A stretch of DNA of 64,000 nt from Gordonia spumicola (lineage in GTDB: Bacteria; Actinomycetota; Actinomycetes; Mycobacteriales; Mycobacteriaceae), in NCBI RefSeq assembly GCF_009932475.1, contig NZ_BJOV01000005.1:620001-684000 (forward strand), read 5' to 3'. The notes beneath the pieces were generated by a model. The model was given only the letters and a program-made list of their open reading frames with translations. It had not been told where the DNA came from and made no database searches. How positions within the stretch are numbered: position 1 is the first letter of the stretch; each line of letters starts with the position of its first letter. This document shows positions 55,984 through 64,000 of the stretch, one piece after another. A program made the position numbers and the translations under genes.

Positions 55984-56037
55984 GCGTGCCCGGGCGTGTC
56001 ATGGAACCGTTTTCCGGCTCGCTGCGTCTGACCTTAT

Positions 56038-57192
56038 GTGGGAACCGTGTGGACCGACATCATGGAGACGCTCGCCCGTATCGACTCGATGGATCCGGGT
56101 GCGGCGTCGGCCGACGCGGCAGAGATAGCGCGTATCGCCGCGCGTGCGCAGGCTGTCGCCGACCGACTGCGCACGGCGTTCGCGCCCGGCGGCCAACTCG
56201 CCGGGTGGGCAGCGGAGGGCTCCTCGGACGCGGGGCAGGCGTTGGCGAGTCGGATCGGGATAGCCGCCGGGGGACTCGCACCGGCCGCGGGTGCGCTCGG
56301 CAGAGCCGCCGCCGTCCTGACGGCCAGCCACGCCGTGCGACCGCGGATCGCGTCGCTCGCGCCGATGGCCCATACCGGCGATCCGGCGCTGGTCTCGACT
56401 CTCGTTGCGACGATCAACCTCGCGATGGTCGGCACCTACAACCATCCGATGGCGATCGACGTCCAGGCGTCGTCCGCGGGAGACGGGGGGACGAATGCCG
56501 GTGGGCCGGTCTCCGCGGCGACGGGAAGCAACGGTGCGGGCGACCTGACCAGGACGACGGCCGATCCGTCCACGGCGAACCGTGCCGGTGACACCCCGGT
56601 GGGGCTCGCACCGCAGAACACTCGCACACCGGAAACACCGAAGCCGTCCGCGACGACGACGCCGGCCGCGGCGTCGACCACGACACCCGCGGCCGTCGCG
56701 CGTACTCCGTCGACAGGCACGTCACCGACGGTCACCCCGGCCGGGAGGACCGGGTCGGGTCCGTCCGGCCCGGCGGCGCCCGCCTCGCGGGGCACCCCGT
56801 CGACGCTCCGGCCCGCGGGTATCGCTCCGGTCGGCACGTCCACCGGACGCGGGACGCTCGGCTCGACGACGGCGTCGACCCTCGGCTCGCCGCGGGCCGG
56901 ATCGCCGAGCCCATCGACGGTCCGGCCGTTCACCACACCTCTCGGTGCGTCGCCGACGGTGGGGACGACGGCTTCCACCGCGCAGCGTGGGGCGACGGGC
57001 GGAACGCCGGTCGGCGCGGGTGCGACGAAGTCGAGGGATGAGAAGTCGCGTGGGCCGTCCCCGTACCTCCGATCCAGGTCCGAAGGCGAACTGCTCCTCG
57101 GCGAACAGCCCCTGGTCACGCCCGCGGTCCTCGCGCTCCCCGTCGACCCGATCGTCGACGACGACGCGGGTGAACCCGAGCGCGAGGAGTGA
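56038..57192 (+). CDS. Hypothetical protein with helical head and Thr/Ser/Pro-rich tail
   Basis: The 384-residue product has an Ala-rich helical N-terminal domain of about 140 residues ([20 protein letters not shown] and a further helix around [20 protein letters not shown]), recalling WXG100/PE-type helical domains, then about 190 residues of Thr/Ser/Pro/Ala repeats, and an acidic tail. There is no signal peptide. It sits between trmD and rplS, where mycobacteria have a lipoprotein gene. The start is GTG 56038, with GTG 56047 as an alternative. Confidence 0.6.
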   Translation: MGTVWTDIMETLARIDSMDPGAASADAAEIARIAARAQAVADRLRTAFAPGGQLAGWAAEGSSDAGQALASRIGIAAGGLAPAAGALGRAAAVLTASHAVRPRIASLAPMAHTGDPALVSTLVATINLAMVGTYNHPMAIDVQASSAGDGGTNAGGPVSAATGSNGAGDLTRTTADPSTANRAGDTPVGLAPQNTRTPETPKPSATTTPAAASTTTPAAVARTPSTGTSPTVTPAGRTGSGPSGPAAPASRGTPSTLRPAGIAPVGTSTGRGTLGSTTASTLGSPRAGSPSPSTVRPFTTPLGASPTVGTTASTAQRGATGGTPVGAGATKSRDEKSRGPSPYLRSRSEGELLLGEQPLVTPAVLALPVDPIVDDDAGEPEREE

Positions 57193-57202
57193 CCGGCGTC
57201 GA

Positions 57203-57232
57203 TTTCGCTGCGGGCCCGTCGTCTGGCAGAAT
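57203..57232 (+). promoter_or_regulatory. Promoter of rplS
   Basis: TTTCGC (57203-57208), an 18-base spacer and CAGAAT (57227-57232) repeat the arrangement seen before rpsP, with an identical 12-base GTCTGGCAGAAT. A leader of about 140 bases follows before the rplS ATG, long enough for regulation by the ribosomal protein itself. Confidence 0.6.
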
Positions 57233-57376
57233 GTTTCAGGTTGCCTGTCTCGGTCGGGGTTCCCGGCTGCGCAGCGCACGAAGACCAATGATTCGGGCAC
57301 GAACCGGTCGAACCCTCCGCGGCAGCGCGGATCGGGCCGCCAGGTTCCTCTGTCCTGCCGAACGAACGGACTGACC

Positions 57377-57718
57377 ATGAACACCCTCGACTTCCTCGAC
57401 AAGCAGTCGCTGCGCGACGACATCCCCGAATTCGCTCCCGGCGACACCCTCGACGTTCACGTCAAGGTGATCGAGGGCTCGAAGGAGCGCATCCAGGTGT
57501 TCAAGGGCGCCGTGATCCGTCGCCAGGGCGGCGGCATCGGTGAGACCTTCACCGTCCGCAAGGTCTCGTTCGGCGTCGGTGTGGAGCGTACCTTCCCGGT
57601 CCACAGCCCGAACATCGCGAAGATCGACGTCCTCACCCGCGGTGACGTCCGTCGCGCCAAGCTGTACTACCTGCGCGACCTCCGCGGCAAGGCGGCCAAG
57701 ATCAAGGAGAAGCGCTGA
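57377..57718 (+). CDS. rplS: 50S ribosomal protein L19
   Basis: The 113-residue product matches L19: [20 protein letters not shown], then [20 protein letters not shown] and [18 protein letters not shown]. The ATG at 57377 gives the standard length. It is followed by a hairpin terminator and then lepB. Confidence 0.96.
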   Translation: MNTLDFLDKQSLRDDIPEFAPGDTLDVHVKVIEGSKERIQVFKGAVIRRQGGGIGETFTVRKVSFGVGVERTFPVHSPNIAKIDVLTRGDVRRAKLYYLRDLRGKAAKIKEKR

Positions 57719-57748
57719 GGTAACGCCTCCGGGCGACCTTTCGCGTAC

Positions 57749-57796
57749 CGGCCCCGGCCTGGTTCCCGCACATGCGGTGGATCGGACCGGGGCCGT
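57749..57796 (+). terminator. Terminator after rplS
   Basis: CGGCCCCGG (57749-57757) pairs with CCGGGGCCG (57787-57795) around a loop that contains a smaller hairpin; TTCTGCATT follows. It ends 21 bases before the lepB start. Confidence 0.55.
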
Positions 57797-57815
57797 TCTG
57801 CATTAGTCTGTCGGG

Positions 57816-58640
57816 GTGGACCACGACAAGACGACCGGTGACGAGAACACTCCCGCCTCCGGTGATGCAGCAGACGAGCCGACGTTCGTCATCAGGGACG
57901 AGAACGAGGACGGTGAGCCGAAGAAGAAGGGCCGTTTCCTGCGCGAGCTGGCGATCATCGTCATCATCGTGCTCGGCCTGATGTTCATCTTCGCCCAGTT
58001 CTTCTTCCGGCAGTACGTGGTGCCGTCGGAGTCGATGGAGCCGACGCTGACGGGTTGCACCGGCTGCAGCAACGACCGCATCGTCGTCGACAAGCTGGTC
58101 TACCGGTTCAGTGACCCCGAGCCGGGCGACGTGGTGGTGTTCAAGTCTCCGACGAGTTCGTGGGACGACAACTGGGTGTCGCCGCGGTCGTCCAATCCGG
58201 TGGTCCACAAGCTGCAGGACGTTCTGTCGTGGTTCGCGCTGTCGCCTCCCGACGAGAACAACCTCGTCAAGCGGGTGATCGCGACCGGCGGTCAGACGGT
58301 CGCGTGCCACAACGCCGACGGGAAGGGCGTCACGGTCGACGGGAAGGCCCTGAACGAGCCGTACATCGACAAGACCATGCAGGTGGACACGAACGCCGAG
58401 ACGGGTGGCGCGCTCGGCGGAGGCAGCTGCTACGGCCCCGATTTCGGCCCGATCAAGGTCCCGGACGGCAACGTCTGGGTGATGGGCGACAACCGGTCCA
58501 ACTCCGCGGACTCGCGCGCGCACATCGATGACGAACTCCACGGCACCGTCCCGATCTCCGACATCCGCGGCAAGGTCCGCTTCGTGATCTACCCGTTCTC
58601 GCGGATCGGCGGTGTCGGCGCGGTGAACCCGCAGGGCTGA
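57816..58640 (+). CDS. lepB: Signal peptidase I
   Basis: The 274-residue protein has an N-terminal cytoplasmic region, one membrane helix ([19 protein letters not shown]), the catalytic serine in [12 protein letters not shown], the lysine in [15 protein letters not shown] and the conserved [13 protein letters not shown]. It cleaves Sec and Tat signal peptides on the outside of the membrane. GTG 57816 is followed by an acidic tail before the helix. It overlaps rnhB by one base. Confidence 0.95.
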   Translation: MDHDKTTGDENTPASGDAADEPTFVIRDENEDGEPKKKGRFLRELAIIVIIVLGLMFIFAQFFFRQYVVPSESMEPTLTGCTGCSNDRIVVDKLVYRFSDPEPGDVVVFKSPTSSWDDNWVSPRSSNPVVHKLQDVLSWFALSPPDENNLVKRVIATGGQTVACHNADGKGVTVDGKALNEPYIDKTMQVDTNAETGGALGGGSCYGPDFGPIKVPDGNVWVMGDNRSNSADSRAHIDDELHGTVPISDIRGKVRFVIYPFSRIGGVGAVNPQG

Positions 58641-59299
58641 TGACACGAACCGATCGGTGGCCGCCTCGATCGCCGGTCCGCAAGGCGGCGTCGTTGCGGA
58701 CCCTCGAGTTCACGTTGGCGCGGCACCGCCTGGGGCCGGTGGCGGGCGTCGACGAGGCCGGTCGCGGCGCGTGCGCCGGACCGCTGGTGGTGGCCGCGTG
58801 CGTTCTCGGGACGTCGCAGCTGAAGTCGCTCGCCGATCTGGACGACTCGAAACGGTTGAGCGAGTCGACGCGGGAGCGTCTCTTCGGCGCCGTGCAGCGG
58901 CATGCGGTCGCGAGCTGCGTGGTGGTGATCGACGCACCCGAGGTGGACAGGCTCGGCGTGCACGTCGCCAACATCGAGGGCATGCGCCGTGCCGTCGCCG
59001 GACTGTCGGTGGCCCCTGGCTACGTGCTGTCCGACGGGTTCCACGTGCCGGGGCTCGCCGCACCTTCGCTTCCGGTGATCGGCGGCGACGCCAACGCGGC
59101 GTGCATCGCGGCCGCGTCGATCCTTGCCAAGGTGACGCGCGACCGGATCATGGTCGGCCTCGACCAGACCGTCCCCGGCTATGACTTCGCAGTTCACAAG
59201 GGCTACAGCACCGCGCATCACATGTCGCGACTCGATGCGCTCGGCCCGTCGGAGGAGCACCGACTCTCGTACCGGAACGTCCGCGATAGGCTTGCATGA
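58640..59299 (+). CDS. rnhB: Ribonuclease HII
   Basis: The 219-residue product has the RNase HII catalytic motif [18 protein letters not shown], later LDDSKRLSE and [21 protein letters not shown]. It removes ribonucleotides misincorporated into DNA. It overlaps lepB by one base and the DUF2469 gene by four bases. Confidence 0.94.
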   Translation: MTRTDRWPPRSPVRKAASLRTLEFTLARHRLGPVAGVDEAGRGACAGPLVVAACVLGTSQLKSLADLDDSKRLSESTRERLFGAVQRHAVASCVVVIDAPEVDRLGVHVANIEGMRRAVAGLSVAPGYVLSDGFHVPGLAAPSLPVIGGDANAACIAAASILAKVTRDRIMVGLDQTVPGYDFAVHKGYSTAHHMSRLDALGPSEEHRLSYRNVRDRLA

Positions 59300-59610
59300 T
59301 GAGCGCTGAGGATCTCGAGAAGTACGAAGCCGAGATGGAGCTGTCTCTGTACAAGGAGTACAAGGACATCGTCGGACAGTTCACCTACGTGGTGGAGACC
59401 GAGCGCCGTTTCTACCTCGCGAACGGCGTCGATCTCATCCCGCGGAGCAACGACGGCGAAGTGTACTTCGAGATCCACATGACCGACGCGTGGGTGTGGG
59501 ACATGTACCGGCCCGCCCGTTTCGTCAAGCAGGTCCGCGTCGTCACGTTCAAGGACGTCAACATCGAAGAGCTCGAACGGTCCGAGCTGCGTCTGCCCGA
59601 CGAGCCCTGA
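59296..59610 (+). CDS. DUF2469 family protein
   Basis: The 104-residue product reads [18 protein letters not shown], then [20 protein letters not shown] and [20 protein letters not shown], a short protein conserved in actinobacteria beside rnhB (the Rv2901c family). Its function is not known. A second in-frame ATG lies one codon on. It ends just before the inverted repeat at 59641. Confidence 0.9.
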   Translation: MMSAEDLEKYEAEMELSLYKEYKDIVGQFTYVVETERRFYLANGVDLIPRSNDGEVYFEIHMTDAWVWDMYRPARFVKQVRVVTFKDVNIEELERSELRLPDEP

Positions 59611-59640
59611 TCGGCACCGGCGGCGCGCATTCGCCCAGGT

Positions 59641-59676
59641 GGATCTGTGGATGAATCGCCCGTCATCCACAGATCC
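59641..59676. terminator. 14-bp perfect inverted repeat with DnaA-box-like arms
   Basis: GGATCTGTGGATGA (59641-59654) and TCATCCACAGATCC (59663-59676) are perfect arms around an 8-base loop. It lies 31 bases after the DUF2469 stop and probably terminates the lepB-rnhB operon. Each arm contains TCATCCACA or its complement, one change from the TTATCCACA DnaA box. Confidence 0.55.
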
Positions 59677-59732
59677 GGCTCTCCGGGTGAATCGGTCTGG
59701 ATTTCGTCGGCGGTGCGGAGCACGCTCGGCGC

Positions 59733-60128
59733 ATGGGGGACAACGCAGGGCGCCGGGACCGGCGCGGACAAATAGGTCGACTCGGTGAGGACGTCGCCGC
59801 CGACTACGTCGGCCGACTCGGGTGGCGGATTCTCGCTCGCAACTGGCGGACGCGGTACGGCGAACTCGACCTGATCGCCGCGGACGGGACGACGCTGGTC
59901 GTCGTCGAAGTGAAGACGCGTGCCAGTCGCACATTCGCCGATCCGGCGGCGGCCGTCACTCCGCAGAAGTTGCGGACGATGCGTCTGGTCACCAGGCAGT
60001 GGCTCGCCGAGCAGGGCGAGTTCTGGCCGGTCATCCGGTTCGACATCGTCGCGATCCAACTCGACATCGCCGATCCAGAAGACCTGGAACGGGCGACGCT
60101 GTCGCATCACACGGGGATCGTCGAATGA
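59733..60128 (+). CDS. yraN: YraN (UPF0102) nuclease-fold protein
   Basis: The 131-residue product has RLGEDVAADYVGRLGWRIL, then NWRTRYGELDLIAADGTTLV and VVEVKTRAS, the conserved E-(x)-K residues of a restriction-endonuclease-like fold. Members are linked to DNA processing beside comM and dprA. It overlaps comM by four bases. Confidence 0.92.
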   Translation: MGDNAGRRDRRGQIGRLGEDVAADYVGRLGWRILARNWRTRYGELDLIAADGTTLVVVEVKTRASRTFADPAAAVTPQKLRTMRLVTRQWLAEQGEFWPVIRFDIVAIQLDIADPEDLERATLSHHTGIVE

Positions 60129-61651
60129 GTGTCGTCACCGATCTGGGGCGAGTCCACTCGGTCGGGCTGAACGCGTTCGCCGCGGACGTCGTCGAGATCC
60201 AGGCCAACATCAGCAGCGGACTGCCTGGCTTCCGGATCAGCGGAAGCGCGGACACATCGCTGAAGGAGGCCAAAGAGCGGGTGCGCGCGGCCGTCAACAA
60301 CAGCGGCTTGAAGTTCCCGGAGAAGCAGGTCACCGTCGCGTTGGCTCCGGCGAATCTCCCGAAGTCGGGAGCGGGGTTCGACCTCGCGATGGCCGTCGCG
60401 GTGCTCGTCGCGACCGGCCAGGCGCTCACCACGCTGCTGTCGGGCACCGTGATGATCGGTGAACTGGCGCTCGACGGCCGACTCCGGTCCACCCGAGGGG
60501 TGCTTCCTCTGCTCCTCGGCGCCCGGGACGCGGGTTTCACGCGGGCGGTGGTGCCGACCGAGAACGTCGCCGAAGCCGTTCTCGTCGACGGCATCGAGGT
60601 CGGCGGAGCGGACTCGCTGTCCGACGTCGTCGCCTGGCTCGCCGGGAACCTCGTCCTCGACACCGTGCACGACGGTGGACGCACTCCGGAGCCGTCGTCG
60701 GTTCCGGACATGACCGACGTCGTGGGTCAGCCCGCCGCACGGCACGCGCTCGAGGTCGCGGCGGCGGGCGCCCACCACATTCTGATGACCGGCCCGCCCG
60801 GGATCGGCAAGACGATGCTCGCGTGTCGACTGCCCGGGATACTGCCGCGGCTGTCGCACTCGGAGTCGCTCGAGGTGACCGCGATCCACTCGGTCGCCGG
60901 GATCCTGCCTGCCCATCGGCCGCTCGTCGTCACGCCGCCGTTCGTCGCACCGCATCACAGTGCGAGCATCACGGCGTTGCTCGGCGGAGGGACGGGGATG
61001 GCACGACCGGGCGCGGTGTCGCGGGCCCACCGCGGTGTGCTGTTCCTCGACGAGTGCGCGGAGATGGGTTCGAAGGTGCTCGACTCGCTACGTCAGCCGC
61101 TCGAGGACGGGACGGTACGCGTGGCGCGACGTGACGGGACCGCGGTGTACCCGGCTCGGTTCCAGTTGATCTTGTCCGCGAATCCGTGCCCCTGTGCGCC
61201 GGTCAACGACGTCGACTGCGTGTGCACGTCCATCGTCAGGCGTCGGTACCTCGGCAAGCTGTCGGGGCCGCTGATGGATCGCATCGACATCCGCGTGCAG
61301 ATGGAGCCGCCCGGCGACACCGCGCTGATGACCGAGCAAGGGGAGTCGAGTGCGGTCGTCGGGGCCCGAGTGGCTCAGGCGCGCGAGGCGGCGCGCGACC
61401 GCTGGCGTGACCACGGATGGATGACCAACACCGAGGTTCCGGGCAGTGCCCTGCGGCGGCGGTTCCGGCTCGCGCCGGAGGCGATGAAACCGATCGAATC
61501 GTTCCTGCGCGAGGGACGGATCACCGCGCGCGGCGCCGACCGTGCATTGCGTCTGGCGTGGACGTTGACCGACCTGCGCGGCGGGACGTCGCCCGACGTG
61601 GACGACGTCGTGCAGGCGCTCATGTACCGAGATCGGGGGAGCGGCAGATGA
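60125..61651 (+). CDS. comM: ComM-like Mg-chelatase-family ATPase
   Basis: The 508-residue product has an N-terminal Lon-like domain (VEIQANISSGLPGFRISG, VALAPANLPKSGAGFDLAMA), an AAA+ core with TGPPGIGKTMLACRL and VLFLDECAEM, and a C-terminal Mg-chelatase domain with LSANPCPC. ComM helicases help branch migration during transformation in other bacteria. It overlaps yraN and dprA by four bases each. Confidence 0.93.
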   Translation: MSVVTDLGRVHSVGLNAFAADVVEIQANISSGLPGFRISGSADTSLKEAKERVRAAVNNSGLKFPEKQVTVALAPANLPKSGAGFDLAMAVAVLVATGQALTTLLSGTVMIGELALDGRLRSTRGVLPLLLGARDAGFTRAVVPTENVAEAVLVDGIEVGGADSLSDVVAWLAGNLVLDTVHDGGRTPEPSSVPDMTDVVGQPAARHALEVAAAGAHHILMTGPPGIGKTMLACRLPGILPRLSHSESLEVTAIHSVAGILPAHRPLVVTPPFVAPHHSASITALLGGGTGMARPGAVSRAHRGVLFLDECAEMGSKVLDSLRQPLEDGTVRVARRDGTAVYPARFQLILSANPCPCAPVNDVDCVCTSIVRRRYLGKLSGPLMDRIDIRVQMEPPGDTALMTEQGESSAVVGARVAQAREAARDRWRDHGWMTNTEVPGSALRRRFRLAPEAMKPIESFLREGRITARGADRALRLAWTLTDLRGGTSPDVDDVVQALMYRDRGSGR

Positions 61652-62781
61652 GCGACGCGGACGAGCGCGAACGCCGGGCGTGGACGTACCTCGCGGGTGT
61701 CGCGGAACCGCCGTCGGCGGCCGTGATCGCTCTCGTCGACGCGATCGGCCCGGTCGACGCGGCGGATGCGATCGCGTCGCGGTCGGTCCCGCGGGGCCAT
61801 TCGGCCGTACTCGGTGCCACCGAACCCCGGTATGCGACGGACACCGTCGACGCCGACCTGGCGACCTGCGATCGACTCGGCGTACGTCTGCTCACTCCGG
61901 CCGACGACGATTGGCCCGCGTGGCCGCTGTCGGCGTTGGACCGGGCGACCACGGCGGCGCGCGGCGGGAGACCGCTGGCCCTGTGGGTCCGCGGTCCGGC
62001 GCCTCTCGGGGCGCTCGGCGACGCGGCCGTCGCACTCGTCGGCTCGCGGGCGGCGACGTCGTACGGCGAGTACGTGGCCGGGCGGTTCGCCTCCGGTCTC
62101 GCGGCCCAGGGACGGGCCGTCGTGTCGGGCGGAGCCTACGGGATCGACGGCGCGGCCCACCGGGGTTCGTTGGCCGCGGGCGGACTCACCGTCGCGGTCC
62201 TCGCATGCGGCATCGACCGCGCCTACCCGAGCGGCCACGCCAGACTCCTGGAGGAGATCGGCGTGCGCGGGCTCGTGATCTCGGAGTACCCGCCCGGCAC
62301 GACAGCGGCCAAGCATCGATTCCTCACCCGGAACAGGCTGGTGGCGGCCCTCTCGGGTGCGACGATCGTCGTGGAGGCGGGACGTCGCTCGGGTGCGACG
62401 AACACCGCGGCCTGGGCGACTCGACTCGGGCGTCCGCTCGGAGCGGTGCCCGGGTCGATCACGAGCGCGACGTCGGTCGGGACGCACGCGATGATCGCCG
62501 ACGGGCAGGCGACGCTCGTCGCCGACGTCGACGCGGTGGCGTCCCTCGTCGCACCCGACGGCGAGGACCCCCGCGGGCCCGCTCCGATGCGGTCCACCGA
62601 CGGCCTGCCGCGGGATCAGTTCCGGGTGATCGAGGCGATTCCGGCCCACGACGGCGTCTCGATCGACGAGATCGCCTTCAGCGCCGGGCTGCGGTCCGAT
62701 GCGGTGCGACGTGCACTCGCCGGGCTGGACGTCGCGGGCCTGGTCGACGAGGACCGCGGCCTGTGGCGGCTGCGGAGGTGA
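61648..62781 (+). CDS. dprA: DNA processing protein DprA
   Basis: The 377-residue product has the DprA Rossmann core: ALVGSRAATSYGEYVAG, SGGAYGIDGAAHRGSL, ACGIDRAYPSGH, SEYPPG and FLTRNRLVAALS, with a C-terminal winged-helix (IDEIAFSAGLRSDAVRRALA). It loads RecA onto incoming single-stranded DNA. With comM and yraN it forms a competence-type cluster. Confidence 0.95.
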   Translation: MSDADERERRAWTYLAGVAEPPSAAVIALVDAIGPVDAADAIASRSVPRGHSAVLGATEPRYATDTVDADLATCDRLGVRLLTPADDDWPAWPLSALDRATTAARGGRPLALWVRGPAPLGALGDAAVALVGSRAATSYGEYVAGRFASGLAAQGRAVVSGGAYGIDGAAHRGSLAAGGLTVAVLACGIDRAYPSGHARLLEEIGVRGLVISEYPPGTTAAKHRFLTRNRLVAALSGATIVVEAGRRSGATNTAAWATRLGRPLGAVPGSITSATSVGTHAMIADGQATLVADVDAVASLVAPDGEDPRGPAPMRSTDGLPRDQFRVIEAIPAHDGVSIDEIAFSAGLRSDAVRRALAGLDVAGLVDEDRGLWRLRR

Positions 62782-62789
62782 CCGCCCGC

Positions 62790-63467
62790 TCAGCTCGCGG
62801 TCGGCATCATCGCCACGTAGTCGACGTTGTCGAGTCGGATCCGCACCGCGAGGTCGCCTGACCACTCCACCGCGATGTCGTGGCGTTCGAGCACGGTACG
62901 TACCTCGGACATGAGGTCCCGCACGATCCGTTCGTACTGGGTGTCCTTCTCCGCGTCGGAGAACGCGACCCACTGCTCCTCGGTGAAGTAGGCGGGGAGG
63001 AACGCGCCGTAGCCGACGTACGTCTGCCTGTTGTCGAAGATGCCGTCGGTGTCCTGCGAGTGGTAAAAGACGTAGCCCCGCCACTCGCGGGAGTCGTCGC
63101 GTTCATCGAAGATCTCGGCACTGCCACAGGTCCCGCAGCACGTGAAGTCCTCACGAGCTACGACGCCGATGGTCGCGAGTTCGTCGAAGGCCTCGGTGAG
63201 GCGGGACTTCGGGGCGCCTCCCCACGACGCCTGCTGCTTGCGACGCTGGTCGATCACCGATTCGAAGAAGTCGGTCGCCGTCTCCTCCGAGACGCCCGCG
63301 GTGTCCAACTCCTCCTCGAAGAGTTCGAGGTACTCCTCGACGTCGTCGGTGGCGCGGAGGACGAGCTGCCACGTCTGATCGGTCAGGTACTCGCGGTCGT
63401 CGTCGGACAGCTTCCAGTCGGCTGGCACGGAGTACGTTGGCGGGGCACTGTAGAAGTCGACGCTCAT
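62790..63467 (-). CDS. DUF6891-like hypothetical protein
   Basis: The 225-residue acidic product has FTCCGTCGSAEIFDERDD with a cysteine cluster and YVFYHSQDTDGIFDNRQTYVGYGAF, a pattern I associate with DUF6891 proteins. Function unknown. It is convergent with dprA, with its stop nine bases beyond the dprA stop, and divergent from the siderophore-interacting gene. Confidence 0.68.
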   Translation of the reverse strand: MSVDFYSAPPTYSVPADWKLSDDDREYLTDQTWQLVLRATDDVEEYLELFEEELDTAGVSEETATDFFESVIDQRRKQQASWGGAPKSRLTEAFDELATIGVVAREDFTCCGTCGSAEIFDERDDSREWRGYVFYHSQDTDGIFDNRQTYVGYGAFLPAYFTEEQWVAFSDAEKDTQYERIVRDLMSEVRTVLERHDIAVEWSGDLAVRIRLDNVDYVAMMPTAS

Positions 63468-63524
63468 AGTCCTCGTTGTACACCAGGCGGCCGACGATCG
63501 TCGGCCGGCCGTCAGATCTGTTTG

Positions 63525-63543
63525 TTAGGCTGTCCTAAATTAG
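63525..63543 (+). promoter_or_regulatory. IdeR/DtxR-type iron box
   Basis: TTAGGCTGTCCTAAATTAG matches 13 of 19 positions of the TTAGGTTAGSCTAACCTAA iron box by eye and contains TTAGG/CCTAA dyad arms. It lies 26 bases before the start of a siderophore-interacting protein gene, where IdeR repression in iron-replete cells is expected. Confidence 0.6.
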
Positions 63544-63569
63544 TTCTCATTGATCTTTGGAGGTGCTTC

Positions 63570-64000
63570 ATGGCGAAGCGACAGAACACGATGACGGTCC
63601 TGCGGTCGGAGGATCTGACCCCGCACATGCGGCGGGTGTGGCTCGGCGGCGACGGCTACGACGACTTCCTGGCGACCGGCGACACCGACATGTACGTCAA
63701 GATCATGTTCGCCGTCGACGGCCAGGACGATCCCGTGCTGCGCACGTACACCGTCCGTCACAACGACGAGCGGGCGCGAGAGATCGCCATCGACTTCGTG
63801 GTTCACGGAGACGAGGGCATCGCCGGTCCGTGGGCCGCATCCGTGCGGCCGGGGGAGACTGTCACCTTTCTCGGTCCCGGAAGCGGGTACGCGCCGGACG
63901 TCGATGCGCCGTGGCACCTGCTGGTGTCCGACGAGGCGGGCCTGCCTGCCCTCGCCGCGGCGCTCGAGGCACTCCCGGCAGACGCGGTCGCGAAGGTGTT
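63570..64000 (+). CDS. Siderophore-interacting FAD-binding reductase, 5' part
   Basis: The 143 visible residues begin AKRQNTMTVLRSEDLTPHMRRVWLGGDGYDDF and include LRTYTVRHNDERAREIAIDFVVHG and GPWAASVRPGETVTFLGPGSGY, the FAD-binding domain of ViuB/YqjH-type ferric-siderophore reductases. It would release iron from siderophores in the cytoplasm. GGAGGTG precedes the ATG. The gene runs off the window. The upstream iron box supports the assignment. Confidence 0.9.
   Translation, partial: MAKRQNTMTVLRSEDLTPHMRRVWLGGDGYDDFLATGDTDMYVKIMFAVDGQDDPVLRTYTVRHNDERAREIAIDFVVHGDEGIAGPWAASVRPGETVTFLGPGSGYAPDVDAPWHLLVSDEAGLPALAAALEALPADAVAKV

Overview
The window is about 64 kb of high-GC actinobacterial chromosome. 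Gene content and order point to a mycolic-acid actinomycete (order Mycobacteriales), most likely Gordonia or a close relative. The signs are a SepIVA homologue, the DUF2469 gene beside rnhB, an MspA-type porin fragment, GlnR-type sites before amt-glnB-glnD, frequent GTG starts, and the runs rnc-mutM / acyP-smc-ftsY and rpsP-khpA-rimM-trmD / rplS-lepB-rnhB. The genus is an inference from gene order and protein resemblance; no search was run.

Layout. 1-10.1 kb is core chromosome: the end of rpmA, obg, proB, a leftward ectABC ectoine operon, a sirtuin, rsmD, coaD, sepIVA, a DUF177 gene, rnc and mutM. 10.1-32.08 kb is an integrated mobile element of about 22 kb inserted in the 3' end of mutM. It carries a PPP-type phosphatase, a small resolvase, an ArdA antirestriction operon, an XRE regulator, a relaxase with an accessory protein, a run of small membrane proteins, a VirD4-like coupling ATPase, a D5-type primase-helicase operon next to a 7 x 33 bp iteron array, two excisionase-like HTH proteins and a large serine integrase at the right end. 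32.2-33.75 kb is a small integrase-less segment, also bounded by mutM 3'-end sequences, holding a broken MspA-like porin gene and a membrane protein. From 33.75 kb the native chromosome resumes: the original mutM tail, an MFS exporter/TetR pair, a SUKH protein, OsmC, acylphosphatase, smc, ftsY, a TetR-aidB pair, amt-glnB-glnD, ffh, an amidohydrolase, VapBC, the rpsP to trmD operon, rplS, lepB, rnhB, yraN, comM, dprA and the start of a siderophore-interacting protein gene.

The most interesting feature is the mutM locus. Three versions of its zinc-finger 3' end are present: one fused in frame to the live gene (to 10233), one at the right end of the element (32049-32201), and one at 33751-33840 that looks most like the ancestral host tail. 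The simplest reading is two successive insertions by related elements, each supplying a replacement coding tail so the repair enzyme stays intact; the first element has since decayed to about 1.5 kb.

Inside the element, three modules can be read. The replication module is an HTH protein, the D5 helicase, two membrane proteins and the iterons. The transfer module is a relaxase, an accessory protein, a membrane-protein operon and a coupling ATPase, with no VirB4-type ATPase visible. The establishment and anti-defence module is ArdA with three uncharacterised neighbours, led by a hairpin that would hide a ribosome binding site. Several perfect dyads are candidate operators. No tRNA, rRNA or CRISPR array was seen.
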